Source: Flavobacteriales bacterium (GTDB taxonomy: Bacteria; Bacteroidota; Bacteroidia; Flavobacteriales_E; Vicingaceae). From it: a stretch of 64,000 bases of DNA. The notes below the pieces were generated by a model. That model searched no databases, had not been told where the DNA came from, and saw nothing but the letters and a program-made list of their open reading frames with translations. The stretch lies in the NCBI GenBank assembly GCA_015075325.1, contig JABTUP010000004.1, forward strand, positions 1 to 64,000. Direction: 5' to 3'. Shown in pieces: positions 8,501 to 15,575 of this stretch (positions are counted from its first letter, which is position 1; every line of letters starts with the position of its first letter). The position numbers were made by a program, and so were the translations under genes.

Positions 8501-11131
8501 AACTAAAACGGGAGATGTAGTTGTTATACAACCGTTTGCATCAGTAATTGTTGCTGTATAAGAGCCTGCATCTAATCCCGTAGCTGTTTGAGTAGTTTGA
8601 ACAGGTGAAGTATTCCATGAATAAGTGTATGGAGCTGTTCCTCCTGCAGGGTTTGCTGTTGCTGTTCCATTTGTTCCTTGTGCACAAGTTGGATTAACAT
8701 GATTTTCGGTTGCCGTCAATACAGTTGGTTGAAAAACAGTTGCAGTAGTTTGACCTTGACACAATGTATTTTGGTCAGTAACTGTTACAGTATAAGTTCC
8801 TATTGGTAAGCCTGAAGCGGTTTGTGTATTTTGAATTGGAGTAGTATTCCACGAGTATGCATAAGGACCTACGCTTGCAGTAACACCCGAAACAGTTACA
8901 CTTCCAGTTGATCCTCCATTACACAAAACACTATCTGCTACAGCTGTTGGAACTGGAATTGGGTTTACCGTAATAATCATTGTAGTTGTAGTTGCACATT
9001 GACCTGCTGCAGGAGTAAATGTGTAAGTAGTTGTAGCTGTATTATTAATAGCTGGAGACCATGTTCCCGTTATACCATTGGTTGATGTGGAGGGAAGTGC
9101 TGCAAGAGCTGCACCACTACAAATTGGAGCTACAGCTGTAAATGTAGGTGTAATATTAGGGTTAACTGTTATCGTTAATGTTTGCGTCGTTGCACATTGC
9201 CCTGCATTTGGCGTAAAAGTATAAGTTGTTGTATTGGTGTTATTTATTGCAGGAGACCATGTTCCTGTTATACCATTGGTTGATGTGGTTGGCAATGCAG
9301 GAATAGCTGCTCCTGAACAATATGGACCAACTGCTGCAAATGTTGGGGTTATATTAGGATTAACAGTAATGGTCATTGTAGTTGTTGTTGCACATTGTCC
9401 AGCAGTAGGAGAAAATGTGTAAGTAGTTGTTGCCGTATTGTTTAATGCTGGAGACCATGTTCCTGTTATACCATTGGTTGATGTTGTGGGAAGTACTGCA
9501 AGAGCTGCACCACTACAAATTGGAGCTACAGCTGTAAAAGTTGGTGTTACTGGAGCATTAATAGTAATGGTTAATGTTTGTGTTGTAGCACATTGTCCTG
9601 CATTTGGTGTAAAAGTATAAGTAGTTGTTGCTGTATTATTAATTGCTGGAGACCATGTTCCTGTTATACCATTTGTTGATGTGGTTGATAAAGCAGGAAT
9701 AGCTGCTCCTGAACAGTACGGTCCAACTGCGTTAAAAGTAGGAGTTACATTAGGATTAATTGTAATCGTTAATGTTCTAGTGGTTGCACATTGTCCTGCA
9801 TTTGGTGTAAAAGTATAAGTAGTTGTTGCTGTATTATTAATTGCTGGCGACCATGTTCCTGTTATCCCATTTGTTGATGTGGTTGGCAATGCAGGTATTG
9901 CCGCTCCTGAGCAATATGGACCAACTGCATTAAATGTTGGAGTAATTGTGTTCGGAGCAGAATAATTCCTTGAATAAGTACAAGTAGGGTCGGCCGAAAA
10001 TGTAGCAGTAACATTACACGCTGCACCATTAGCAGTTAATCCAGAAATATTATATGCTAAAGGGGATGAAAAAGGAGCATTGAACACTTGACTACCTCCA
10101 CAAGAAGAAGAAACAGTTAAAGTTCCAGATGTAGGAGGGTCAGTAAATGTTACTTGTCCTGATACAGTATATTGATTAGATGCATTACATGCAGAAGGTG
10201 TTGCTGTTACATTTGAAATTACACAAGTTGGGCTAATAATAGAACAATCAGTGGCTCCAGAACCTCCTGTTTGATTAAATGTTATTGTTCCCGCTTGATT
10301 GGAATAATTTGTCAAAAGTAATAAGTAAACTTCTCCTGCTTGTGCGTTTGTGATGTTTGCTGTTTCTGTTGCAGAGGAAGAGTAACTACAATCTTCAACA
10401 CAACCTGTTGTAGGGTTTGAACAACCTGCAGCTACACTTGTGTAAGGTCCAATTAAAGCAAAATCAACATCTATACCAGCTCCTCCTCCATTTGTTTGTT
10501 GGATAAAAATATCAATATTTCCAGTTGTAGCAACTTCTAAATAATACCAAATTGGATTTGGGGTAGTCGATAAGCAACTAAAAGCACCTGCATTTCCCAC
10601 ACCTGTTGTGTTCGGAAAAATTTCGGTTGTTCCTGTGCAAAAAGGCAATGCAGTTGCACATCCTGGAGGCAAGCTAGCAGGAGATGAAGGCGTACAAGGG
10701 GTAGGGGGCGGTGTGCCACAACCAATAGTAGCAGCCCATCCAGAATATGTGAAAGAACCGTCACTTGTAAAACGTATGGTAATACAAGTGTTAGTACCTC
10801 CAACTACAAGCGGACTATTGGTGCCACTGTAAGTTCCAATCAATGGAGCTGCTGTACTATTGCCATTATATATATACATGTAATCCCATCCACTTTCTGT
10901 ATTAAAAGCCGAAAAGTTTAACCATATGTTTTGACCATTATTTGAACAAAATGTTACTGTATAATTTTGACTGTTTCCGTAACTACCACCAGAACCTCCT
11001 GAATCATAAAAAGTACCTGAGCATGTGTTGTAAGAATTATTACCGCTAGGGCTATATGTTTGTGTAAATGATGTTTTTGCAAATAGAAAAAATGCAACAA
11101 GTAAAATAAAGTTGATAAAGTATTTTTTCAT
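2501..11131 (-). CDS. Giant T9SS-secreted adhesin with CUB, SprB-like repeats, PKD domains and type B sorting domain
   Basis: The 2876-residue protein begins with a signal peptide (1-24, ending SFTQ). A CUB-like domain follows at about 36-137 (FYDSGGSGGSYGN, YMYIYNGNS, FTSDGSFTYSGW), then a jelly-roll-like region to about 297 and a linker module also present in the neighbouring adhesin. Residues about 396-726 hold five nearly identical 66-aa units beginning TPTF.AV.P.CSGAA. From about 735 to 2500 there are 22 SprB-like repeats of 75-85 aa, each with a C(N/F)GG..G.A start, a Y.W core and a GTY.VTVTD end. Two PKD domains (YAWDFNGDG, WNWNFGDGE) precede the CHU_C/gliding-motility-associated C-terminal domain (IPNTFTPDGDRLND, FDRWGEKIWEG, VNIIK). 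It should be exported through SprA-type T9SS and act at the cell surface in adhesion or gliding; the exact ligand is unknown. A 139-aa secreted protein gene ends 3 bp upstream and is probably cotranscribed. Confidence 0.93.
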   Translation of the reverse strand: MKKYFINFILLVAFFLFAKTSFTQTYSPSGNNSYNTCSGTFYDSGGSGGSYGNSQNYTVTFCSNNGQNIWLNFSAFNTESGWDYMYIYNGNSTAAPLIGTYSGTNSPLVVGGTNTCITIRFTSDGSFTYSGWAATIGCGTPPPTPCTPSSPASLPPGCATALPFCTGTTEIFPNTTGVGNAGAFSCLSTTPNPIWYYLEVATTGNIDIFIQQTNGGGAGIDVDFALIGPYTSVAAGCSNPTTGCVEDCSYSSSATETANITNAQAGEVYLLLLTNYSNQAGTITFNQTGGSGATDCSIISPTCVISNVTATPSACNASNQYTVSGQVTFTDPPTSGTLTVSSSCGGSQVFNAPFSSPLAYNISGLTANGAACNVTATFSADPTCTYSRNYSAPNTITPTFNAVGPYCSGAAIPALPTTSTNGITGTWSPAINNTATTTYTFTPNAGQCATTRTLTITINPNVTPTFNAVGPYCSGAAIPALSTTSTNGITGTWSPAINNTATTTYTFTPNAGQCATTQTLTITINAPVTPTFTAVAPICSGAALAVLPTTSTNGITGTWSPALNNTATTTYTFSPTAGQCATTTTMTITVNPNITPTFAAVGPYCSGAAIPALPTTSTNGITGTWSPAINNTNTTTYTFTPNAGQCATTQTLTITVNPNITPTFTAVAPICSGAALAALPSTSTNGITGTWSPAINNTATTTYTFTPAAGQCATTTTMIITVNPIPVPTAVADSVLCNGGSTGSVTVSGVTASVGPYAYSWNTTPIQNTQTASGLPIGTYTVTVTDQNTLCQGQTTATVFQPTVLTATENHVNPTCAQGTNGTATANPAGGTAPYTYSWNTSPVQTTQTATGLDAGSYTATITDANGCITTTSPVLVDPAGMVLNTSMTQADCGLPTGSATVSVVSGGSGNFTYSWNTTPVQNTATASNIPAGTYIASVTDVTFGCVSTDTITVTTTLGITANTVFINDALCNGSNDGKAYAFPTGGTPIYSYSWNTTPVQTNDTLTAGAGTYQVTITDGSGCTGTANVTIGEPTLVVASITGSTNETCLGANNGTATAGGSGGTGIYTYSWNTTPVQTTQTATDLAPGSYTVTVFDGNMCPATANVTINPGSMMTASHTSTNVTCFGGANGSINVTVGGAPGAITYNWMPGSIGAEDPVGLAAGTYILTATSLGCSVNDTVDITQPTQLIAVIDSTSDVICSGEANGQAFPSVTGGTGVYTYSWNTTPIQTTLVATDLLTGVYTLTVTDAVGCQTTVNATINEPAPFTVNLGSMPAYCGVDQGSVWAFPTNGLAPYTYVWDTATINIGFSDSISGLYPGTYNIQVQDANNCKFFGNTTVGALPAGIASISITTDVSCFGGNDGTATVSMSGAFPPYNYQWDAAAGNQTVNPATNLTAGTYSVTITDSYGCLMATSTTINEPTALSTTLAQANTVCPNSCDGTATATPSGGTAPYSYLWNDPFGQVTDAATNLCQGTFTVQVSDDNGCIISDSIVINNPPAMELDSVVTPANCNQADGAAEAFVSANGQAPFSFEWSDGTTVLSTSSQLNGVAAGTYFVTVTDFYGCTVTNTVIIPNLSGPQIDSTNKSDVLCFGDNTGSATVAVSGGATPYTYAWNDALSQTTPTAVNLVAGTYVVNIFDDNGCNLSTSIVVNEPTELTLTAGGTNPICFGYNDGIAYVNAVGGTLPYTYAWNDGASQTNDTAFALTQGNYTVTVTDDNGCIAIENVALTDPTLFTIDVNGTNVSCFGGNDGTAAVTEINGFAPFTYLWDDSSIQTSQTATGLIANTYNVIATDDNGCIANGSITINEPAELILALDTSLDVSCNGFSDGYALLEVIGGTGAYQFSWDLNGTLVSTSPSPNNLVAGTYLVTVTDDNGCTDQIFVTINEPVALTATNVAVDVLCAGDNSGYAFVTAGGGVAPYSYQWDAAAALQQTDTASNLVAGIYGVVVTDDNGCNYPINGIVINEPTPLNFVSTISSPSFCGSNNGSASVSVGGGSGTLNYEWNSSPAQFTALATNLVAGSYTVVVTDQNGCLDSTNVDVIDLGSPTVTIPTSTNVSCNGAADGTATADVTGGVAPYIYEWNTIPAQNTITATGLNAQTYSITVTDSNGCVASSSITIQQANALVAVVGTPTNVSCNGGNNGEATVMVAGGIAPFTYQWNDASSQTTTTASNLVAGTYIVEVADSNNCLALDTVTITEPDVLVVGLDSLISVACNGGTDGYIDINVTGGTFPYVNFAWTPNISIGQTASGLSQGSYDVIVTDDNGCTATNTFNITEPTALSIVVNSIPSTCGNSNGSADVTSTVGGTSPYTYSWNDPLNQQTALASNLAANSYTVTVTDDNNCIVSENITVSNLTGPIIDSIAKTNVRCFGESSGTATVYSSDTGLSYEWTPSGQITSIADSLAAGVYSVTITDVNGCSSTQGGITIAQPTALTADINMPATACFGQTIQLFGVGGGGTPFTAPANAYSVLWGPPFSTTTPGPLYDTVTSNTTYSIVVQDANGCTKFYNESVSVGAPLKISVTSEDICQGKWANLTATSTGGNTNNPFMYYWLVYDSLTGNTSTPPGVLNPMDNPSVNPSTSTTYMVYVSDGCSKNDTTYTYVTVFDTATAVISSNIDDGCVELEVNFDVTSVYPNLIYAWDFNGDGSTDQTLLIDSTSHTYTSSGIFEVLLTVTNQQECKSLIKKAKNIHVYPNPIADFTTFPDVATILNPEFEFSDLSSSDVVLWNWNFGDGEQDLNNQNTTHLYQDTGHYLVTLVVANENLCFDTISKYVIVKPDFFFAIPNTFTPDGDRLNDVFKPGTLLGVSEKDYNFYIFDRWGEKIWEGHDLDSGWDGTVNGGSKIAQTDTYVWLIKLKGIDGLVREYRGHVNIIK
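8958..9948. repeat. Five tandem ~198-bp coding repeats in the giant adhesin
   Basis: The marker ccatgttcc recurs near 9060, 9258, 9457, 9655 and 9853, giving a 198-199 bp period (66 residues). Units alternate between two variants at the protein level (NAVGPYCSG and TAVAPICSG), which suggests duplication of a two-unit block. High DNA identity points to recent expansion or gene conversion. Confidence 0.85.
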
Positions 11132-11134
11132 TTT

Positions 11135-11554
11135 TTAATTATTGATTTGAATGATTTCAAAAATTGGGTGTTTGCTTGATGTAAAATCTAATTCAACATC
11201 ATTATATGGTTTACTTGGATCGATATTTAACAAACATATTTCCTTATTATATAGCTCTTTCAATTCTTTTGCAGAATACAACTCAATTATAACATTTGTA
11301 TTTTTTAATTTAACAGCTCTACGTCTATCTGTAAACCGTATTTCATCAAATTTTGTAAATTCTGCTGCTGCTTGAATAACAAAATCAGGATTAGAGTAAC
11401 TGTTTAAATTTTTAATTTCATAATGAATTTTTGAATTATCTTTTGTAATTATTTCTTGTGCATAATAGGTTTTTAGGAAACCAAATAGCAATAAAGCAAA
11501 TAAAACACCTTGTTTTATTTTAAATGTAAGTCGTTTCATACTCATTTTTTTCAA
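11135..11554 (-). CDS. Small secreted protein of unknown function upstream of the giant adhesin
   Basis: The 139-residue protein has a basic N-terminus and hydrophobic core typical of a signal peptide (GVLFALLLFGFLKTYYAQ). There are three in-frame Met codons in the first six residues (M1, M4, M6), so the start is uncertain by up to five codons. The mature part is charged and shows no motif I can name. Its stop is 3 bp from the ATG of the giant adhesin, so the two are very likely one transcript. A role as a secreted accessory protein is possible but not shown. Confidence 0.6.
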   Translation of the reverse strand: MKKMSMKRLTFKIKQGVLFALLLFGFLKTYYAQEIITKDNSKIHYEIKNLNSYSNPDFVIQAAAEFTKFDEIRFTDRRRAVKLKNTNVIIELYSAKELKELYNKEICLLNIDPSKPYNDVELDFTSSKHPIFEIIQINN

Positions 11555-11633
11555 CTAATATAATAATTTTTTATAACTATTCTTCAATTATTTTATAAAT
11601 TTAACAAACAACGACTTTCCATAAAAAAATTAT

Positions 11634-12884
11634 TTACTTCAGTAAGTTAATTTTTCCAGCATGTTGGTAAGGCTTACCTTCTGCATCATAGGTTATTATT
11701 TGCCAGAAATACATACCTTCTTCTAAAGTGTTTCCTTGATTGTTAACACTTCCGTTCCAAGCGGCATTTTTATCGGTAGTTTTATAAACTACATTGCCCG
11801 ATTTGTTTTTAATTACCATCTCAAATTTAATATCCCAAGTAGTTAATGCTTCTGGCATAAAATCATCGTTGTTTCCATCAAAATTTGGAGTAAATGCTGA
11901 TGGTGCGTACAATTCTAAAGAATTAACTATAGAAATTGTTTTTGTTATTGAATTAGAACAACCATTGCTGCTTTTTGCAGTTAATGATACTTCGTATTCG
12001 CCTTTTTTGTCGAAAATAAAAGCAGGTTGTTTTTCTTTGATAATTTTTGAATTGCCAAAGTTCCATTCGTAAATATCAGCTGTTTCTCCTTTGCAGCTAA
12101 ATATTGTTTTTGGATATTTTAACTTGTTATCGTCAAATTGAGTTGATTGCTCTTGATAAGTAAAATCAACATTTGGTAACGATTGAACTGTAATTTGTTG
12201 AATTGATTTACTTTCTTCAGCAGTTTTTTTGTTTGTAACCAAAAGAGTAACAACAAAAGTTCCTTGTTGTTTAAAAACGTGCTTTGGGTTTGGTTTTATA
12301 GAAAAATTACCATCTCCAAAATCCCATGTGTATGATAACAATTCTTTTTTGTCAATAGCATCAAAGCTTACCTCATCACCCAAACAAACTTTTTTGTTTG
12401 AAACAATAAATTCGGAAGAAAACTTATCCTGATTGGTTTTAACTGACTTATTGATGTTGTCATTTACAACCTCATCATTTCTTCTTTCCGAAACATCAAC
12501 AGCTTTTTCGCTAATTGGAGTTTCGAGCTTTTCAAGTTTTATTTTTTCAATTGGTAAAACGGGTGTTTTTTCATTTTTCTGTTCTTGTACAATAATTGGG
12601 TTTGTACTGTTTGTTTCTTCGTTTATTATTGCCTCTTCAGTATTATTAGTTTCTACAAAATGTTTATTGGTTTTAACGGTATAATCTGGTGTTGAACTTT
12701 GATAAATAAAATAAAATCCTAAGGCAACAAATACTGTTACTGCAACCGATAAAATAGTGTTTTTTACTATTTTGGCTTTTTTAATGCTTGTTAATTTTTG
12801 ATCTAAAGCATTCCAGTGAGCTTCATTAAACTTGGGTTCAAATTGCTCAACTTTTTGCTTTATTATGTCTTCAAACTTATCCAT
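11634..12884 (-). CDS. Membrane anti-sigma-like protein with PKD domains and a T9SS-type C-terminal domain
   Basis: This 416-residue protein overlaps the ECF sigma gene by 8 bp, the usual arrangement for an anti-sigma factor. The N-terminal 37 residues (MDKFEDIIKQKVEQFEPKFN, then EAHWNALDQKL) resemble the short cytoplasmic segment of Bacteroidota anti-sigma proteins. One membrane helix follows at about 43-62 (NTILSVAVTVFVALGFYFIY). The periplasmic part has a Glu/Lys/Thr-rich linker, a PKD domain near 165-235 (YTWDFGDGNFSIKPNPKHVF), a second PKD-like domain near 240-320 (YEWNFGNSK), and a terminal domain (APSAFTPNFDGNNDDFMPE, AWNGSVNNQGNTLEEGMYFW, KINLLK) of the gliding-motility-associated type. 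It has no cleavable signal peptide, so the tail would be anchored in the inner membrane rather than secreted. Binding to the sigma factor is inferred from position only. Confidence 0.8.
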   Translation of the reverse strand: MDKFEDIIKQKVEQFEPKFNEAHWNALDQKLTSIKKAKIVKNTILSVAVTVFVALGFYFIYQSSTPDYTVKTNKHFVETNNTEEAIINEETNSTNPIIVQEQKNEKTPVLPIEKIKLEKLETPISEKAVDVSERRNDEVVNDNINKSVKTNQDKFSSEFIVSNKKVCLGDEVSFDAIDKKELLSYTWDFGDGNFSIKPNPKHVFKQQGTFVVTLLVTNKKTAEESKSIQQITVQSLPNVDFTYQEQSTQFDDNKLKYPKTIFSCKGETADIYEWNFGNSKIIKEKQPAFIFDKKGEYEVSLTAKSSNGCSNSITKTISIVNSLELYAPSAFTPNFDGNNDDFMPEALTTWDIKFEMVIKNKSGNVVYKTTDKNAAWNGSVNNQGNTLEEGMYFWQIITYDAEGKPYQHAGKINLLK

Positions 12885-13449
12885 GTTGTTTGACTTTTGC
12901 TCTTTTTAATAATATTTCTTGTAGGTTCTGCTTAGCTTTTGATAGATTAGATTTTGAGGTTCCTTCAGAAATATTAAGTTGTTCTGAAATTTCTTTATGA
13001 GAATATCCATCTATCACATACATATTAAAAACTGTTTTGTAAACAGGGCTTAATTGCTGAATAGAGTGCATAATTTCATCTACTCCAAAATTGCTGTAAA
13101 TACTGTCTGCACTTTCTATACGAGCTGTTTCAAGTATAAAGTTATTGTCATCTTCTACAAAATAAATTCCTTTATTTTTTCTGTAGAAATCAATGGCAGT
13201 ATTTACCATAATTTTTCTAATCCAACCTTCAAAAGAACCTTTAAAATCGTAGCTTTTTAAGTGGCTAAACACTTTCACAAATCCATCTTGCAATAAATCT
13301 TGTGCATCATCGCTGTTTTTTGCATACCGATAACATACGTTCATCATTTTGCTGTAGTAAAGTTTATAGAGCTCTTTTTGAGCTTTCCTATCTTCTTTAA
13401 TACATTGTTTTATAATGTTATTTAGTATGTCTTGATTTGCAAGATCCAT
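12877..13449 (-). CDS. ECF-type RNA polymerase sigma-70 factor
   Basis: The 190-residue protein has a sigma region 2 at about 22-95 (YRYAKNSDDAQDLLQDGFVK, then FEGWIRKIMVNTAIDFYRK) and a sigma region 4 helix-turn-helix at about 130-182 (LSPVYKTVFNMYVIDGYSHK, then EISEQLNISEGTSKSNLSKA). No region 1 or 3 is present, as expected for ECF sigma factors. The next gene overlaps by 8 bp and encodes a membrane protein likely to hold it inactive. The downstream secreted-protein genes are candidate targets; this is inference. Confidence 0.92.
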   Translation of the reverse strand: MDLANQDILNNIIKQCIKEDRKAQKELYKLYYSKMMNVCYRYAKNSDDAQDLLQDGFVKVFSHLKSYDFKGSFEGWIRKIMVNTAIDFYRKNKGIYFVEDDNNFILETARIESADSIYSNFGVDEIMHSIQQLSPVYKTVFNMYVIDGYSHKEISEQLNISEGTSKSNLSKAKQNLQEILLKRAKVKQHG

Positions 13450-13564
13450 TTCATTTGAAATTGAAGACGAAGTTTTGTTTTTTTGGTTGCCTTGTTGGAA
13501 AAAATTAGGTTAACTTATCTTTTATTTACTTGAATGCAACAAACACATAAGTAATGTGAAATTA

Positions 13565-13572
13565 CAAAACTA
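13565..13572 (-). promoter_or_regulatory. Putative -7 box upstream of the sigma factor gene
   Basis: The minus strand reads TAGTTTTG, matching TAnnTTTG, about 115 bp before the sigma ATG. A -33 TTG at the right spacing was not found. A direct repeat AACCTTAACCTT sits just upstream and could be an ECF-type box instead. Confidence 0.3.
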
Positions 13573-13641
13573 TTTGTGTCCTTTTAAGGTTAAGGTTTTT
13601 TTACTTAATTAAAAAAGATGCCGTATAAACTTACCAATTTT

Positions 13642-14682
13642 TTATGACTTGCTTTTAGATAGTGTTTCTAAAGCTTCAAAAGTGGCTGTAAGTTGGTTAA
13701 AACCAGAAAGATTTTTTGTGACTGCTCCACTTTCGCAAAGCTGCAAAAATGCTTCAATTTCGTTGTAATAACCAGCAGAATACAATTGGTTATGATCTTT
13801 TACAGGTAAAAAATTGTTTTGCTGAAACAAGGTGGTAGTTTGCGGTAAAAAGCTTTTTACTTTTTCTAATGGTATGTTCATCAGCATTTTGGGTTTGCTA
13901 CAAAACAGTAATTTACTTGTGTTTTCAGTAATGTATTCGCCTTTTGGAGTGTTTATTACCAATTCATCTTTGGCTTCTGTCCACGAGTAATCGGTTGAAA
14001 GTTCTAAACTCCCCACCACACCATTTTGGTGTTGTATTTGAGCCAGATAAACATAGGTTCCCTTTCCTTTTATGGTTTTTACGTTTTCTACTTTTCCACT
14101 TCCAAATAAAAAGAAAGCGGCATCAATTGGGTGAATAAATAAATCGAGCAATTCATTGCCTTCGGGATATCCTCCAGTTTTGTATTTTAAGGTATAATAG
14201 CTGGCTTCTTTTACCTTGTTTTTTAGTATATGAAACATTGGGGCATACCTACGTTGTAAACCAGTTAGTGCAGTTGCTTTACTTTTTTGTTCTGCCACTA
14301 TCAATTCGTTTAATTCGGCTAGTGATGAACAAGGTGGTTTTTCGATAAACAACATTTTGTTGCTTGCCAAAATTTGTTTGGCTAAACTGAAATGTGCAAC
14401 AGGATTTGCTGATACAAAAACGCCTTTAATTTCGGGGTCGTTTAATACATCGTTCAGGTTTGATGTAGCAGTAACTCCAGCAAAATTGTTTCTTATCAAC
14501 TCCAACGTGTCGTTGCTTTTAGCAACAATGTATTTTAAGTCAACTTTAAGGTAATTTAAAACAGGATATAGATTGTTGAGCGAATGATTTCCAATACCTA
14601 CAAAAGCGTATTTGCCTTTGTATTTTTTTTCCAAAAGTCCTTTTTTTCTAATTTTTTTGTATCGTTCTATTAATCCGTTCAA
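13642..14682 (-). CDS. Gfo/Idh/MocA family NAD(P)-dependent oxidoreductase
   Basis: The 346-residue protein has a Rossmann start at about 25-45 (YAFVGIGNHSLNNLYPVLNY), the family's EKP motif near residue 114 (MLFIEKPPCSS), and the alpha/beta C-terminal domain with YKTGGYPEGNELLDLFIHPI. In the family the EKP lysine acts with a His in catalysis; the IHPID segment holds a good candidate. The first 22 residues are a Lys-rich extension. Members oxidise or reduce sugars, often nucleotide-sugar intermediates for surface polysaccharides. The exact substrate cannot be read from sequence. Its neighbours, an FkbM methyltransferase and a DUF2723 protein on the same strand, fit a glycan role. Confidence 0.85.
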   Translation of the reverse strand: MNGLIERYKKIRKKGLLEKKYKGKYAFVGIGNHSLNNLYPVLNYLKVDLKYIVAKSNDTLELIRNNFAGVTATSNLNDVLNDPEIKGVFVSANPVAHFSLAKQILASNKMLFIEKPPCSSLAELNELIVAEQKSKATALTGLQRRYAPMFHILKNKVKEASYYTLKYKTGGYPEGNELLDLFIHPIDAAFFLFGSGKVENVKTIKGKGTYVYLAQIQHQNGVVGSLELSTDYSWTEAKDELVINTPKGEYITENTSKLLFCSKPKMLMNIPLEKVKSFLPQTTTLFQQNNFLPVKDHNQLYSAGYYNEIEAFLQLCESGAVTKNLSGFNQLTATFEALETLSKSKS

Positions 14683-14743
14683 GGTTTCGAGTTTAAAGTT
14701 TTTTGTTACTGGTTATTAGTTGAATATTCCGATTTTCAAAAAC

Positions 14744-14819
14744 ACACCCCAACCCCTCTAAAGAGGGGAAATCAACGCTCATACCCTCTTCGGTCTTTCG
14801 ACTTCTATCTTCCCACTTC
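14744..14819. repeat. Intergenic REP-like hairpin repeat
   Basis: The segment holds a short palindrome, aacccctctaaagaggggaa, followed by a degenerate GAAGTGGGAAG-type tract on the minus strand. A related element, containing the same two parts, lies at 18726-18808. It separates the oxidoreductase from the FkbM gene. Confidence 0.55.
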
Positions 14820-15575
14820 TTACACAAATCTTACGTAAATATCTCCATATGAAGTATTAATAAAATCTTGGGTTTGAACATACTGTTCCATTTCGTTACC
14901 ATTTTTCCAAGTTGGCAAATGAAATTCCATGGTTTCACCGTGAGATAAGTTACATTCTATTTTTCCTAGTTTATTGAGGTGTTTAATGCAATTTAAAACC
15001 ACTTCTTTATTTTCAGGTACAATGTATTCTAGCGACATAGCTTTTACTGGTTGCGACAATCCCTTTAAAACATCGTATTCGTAACCTTCCACATCTATTT
15101 TACAAAAATCTGGAACACCGTATTGTTTAATTAAGTTATCCAAAGTGGTCATTTCAATGTCAATGGTTTTATCCCAATTTGCTCCTTTAAAACGGTCTTC
15201 TTGCATCATGTCAACATGGCTTTTAGAAAACGAAGAAATCAAAGAAACATCTGATACATACAATTTTTCAGTACTTTCTTTTTCTCCCAATCCTTTTTTT
15301 ACCAAAGGTAAATTTGGAAATCGTTTTTCTAAAGCTTGATAACATTCCTTTTGCGGTTCAACCATTACCACGTTTGCTCCAAGTTCTAAAAACAAAGCTG
15401 TTCTGTTGCCCACATTTGCTCCTACATCAAAACAAAGGCTTCCAGGTTTTACAAACTGGCTATATAATTTTTTTTGTTTTGGTTTTTGTAATGCTGTAAC
15501 AATTTTGTTTTCTAGTTTTATTGAAAACGAATACAAACCTAAAGCTCTTATTATGCTTCTTAATACTTTTCTCAT
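14820..15575 (-). CDS. FkbM family methyltransferase
   Basis: The 251-residue protein shows SAM-binding motif I at about 48-62 (CFDVGANVGNRTALF), an acidic end of strand 2 (VVMVEPQ) and the FkbM signature CKIDVEGYEYDVLKGL near 167. FkbM-type enzymes O-methylate hydroxyls, often on sugars of glycans or glycolipids. It starts 1 bp from the stop of the DUF2723 gene, so the two are very likely cotranscribed. A job in trimming or capping a surface or protein-linked glycan is inferred. Confidence 0.88.
   Translation of the reverse strand: MRKVLRSIIRALGLYSFSIKLENKIVTALQKPKQKKLYSQFVKPGSLCFDVGANVGNRTALFLELGANVVMVEPQKECYQALEKRFPNLPLVKKGLGEKESTEKLYVSDVSLISSFSKSHVDMMQEDRFKGANWDKTIDIEMTTLDNLIKQYGVPDFCKIDVEGYEYDVLKGLSQPVKAMSLEYIVPENKEVVLNCIKHLNKLGKIECNLSHGETMEFHLPTWKNGNEMEQYVQTQDFINTSYGDIYVRFV

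Noticed and set aside
2501-11131. CRISPR array or satellite DNA suggested by dense repeats
   Set aside because: The repeats are long, vary in sequence, keep one reading frame and encode SprB-like domains; there are no constant short repeats with unique spacers.
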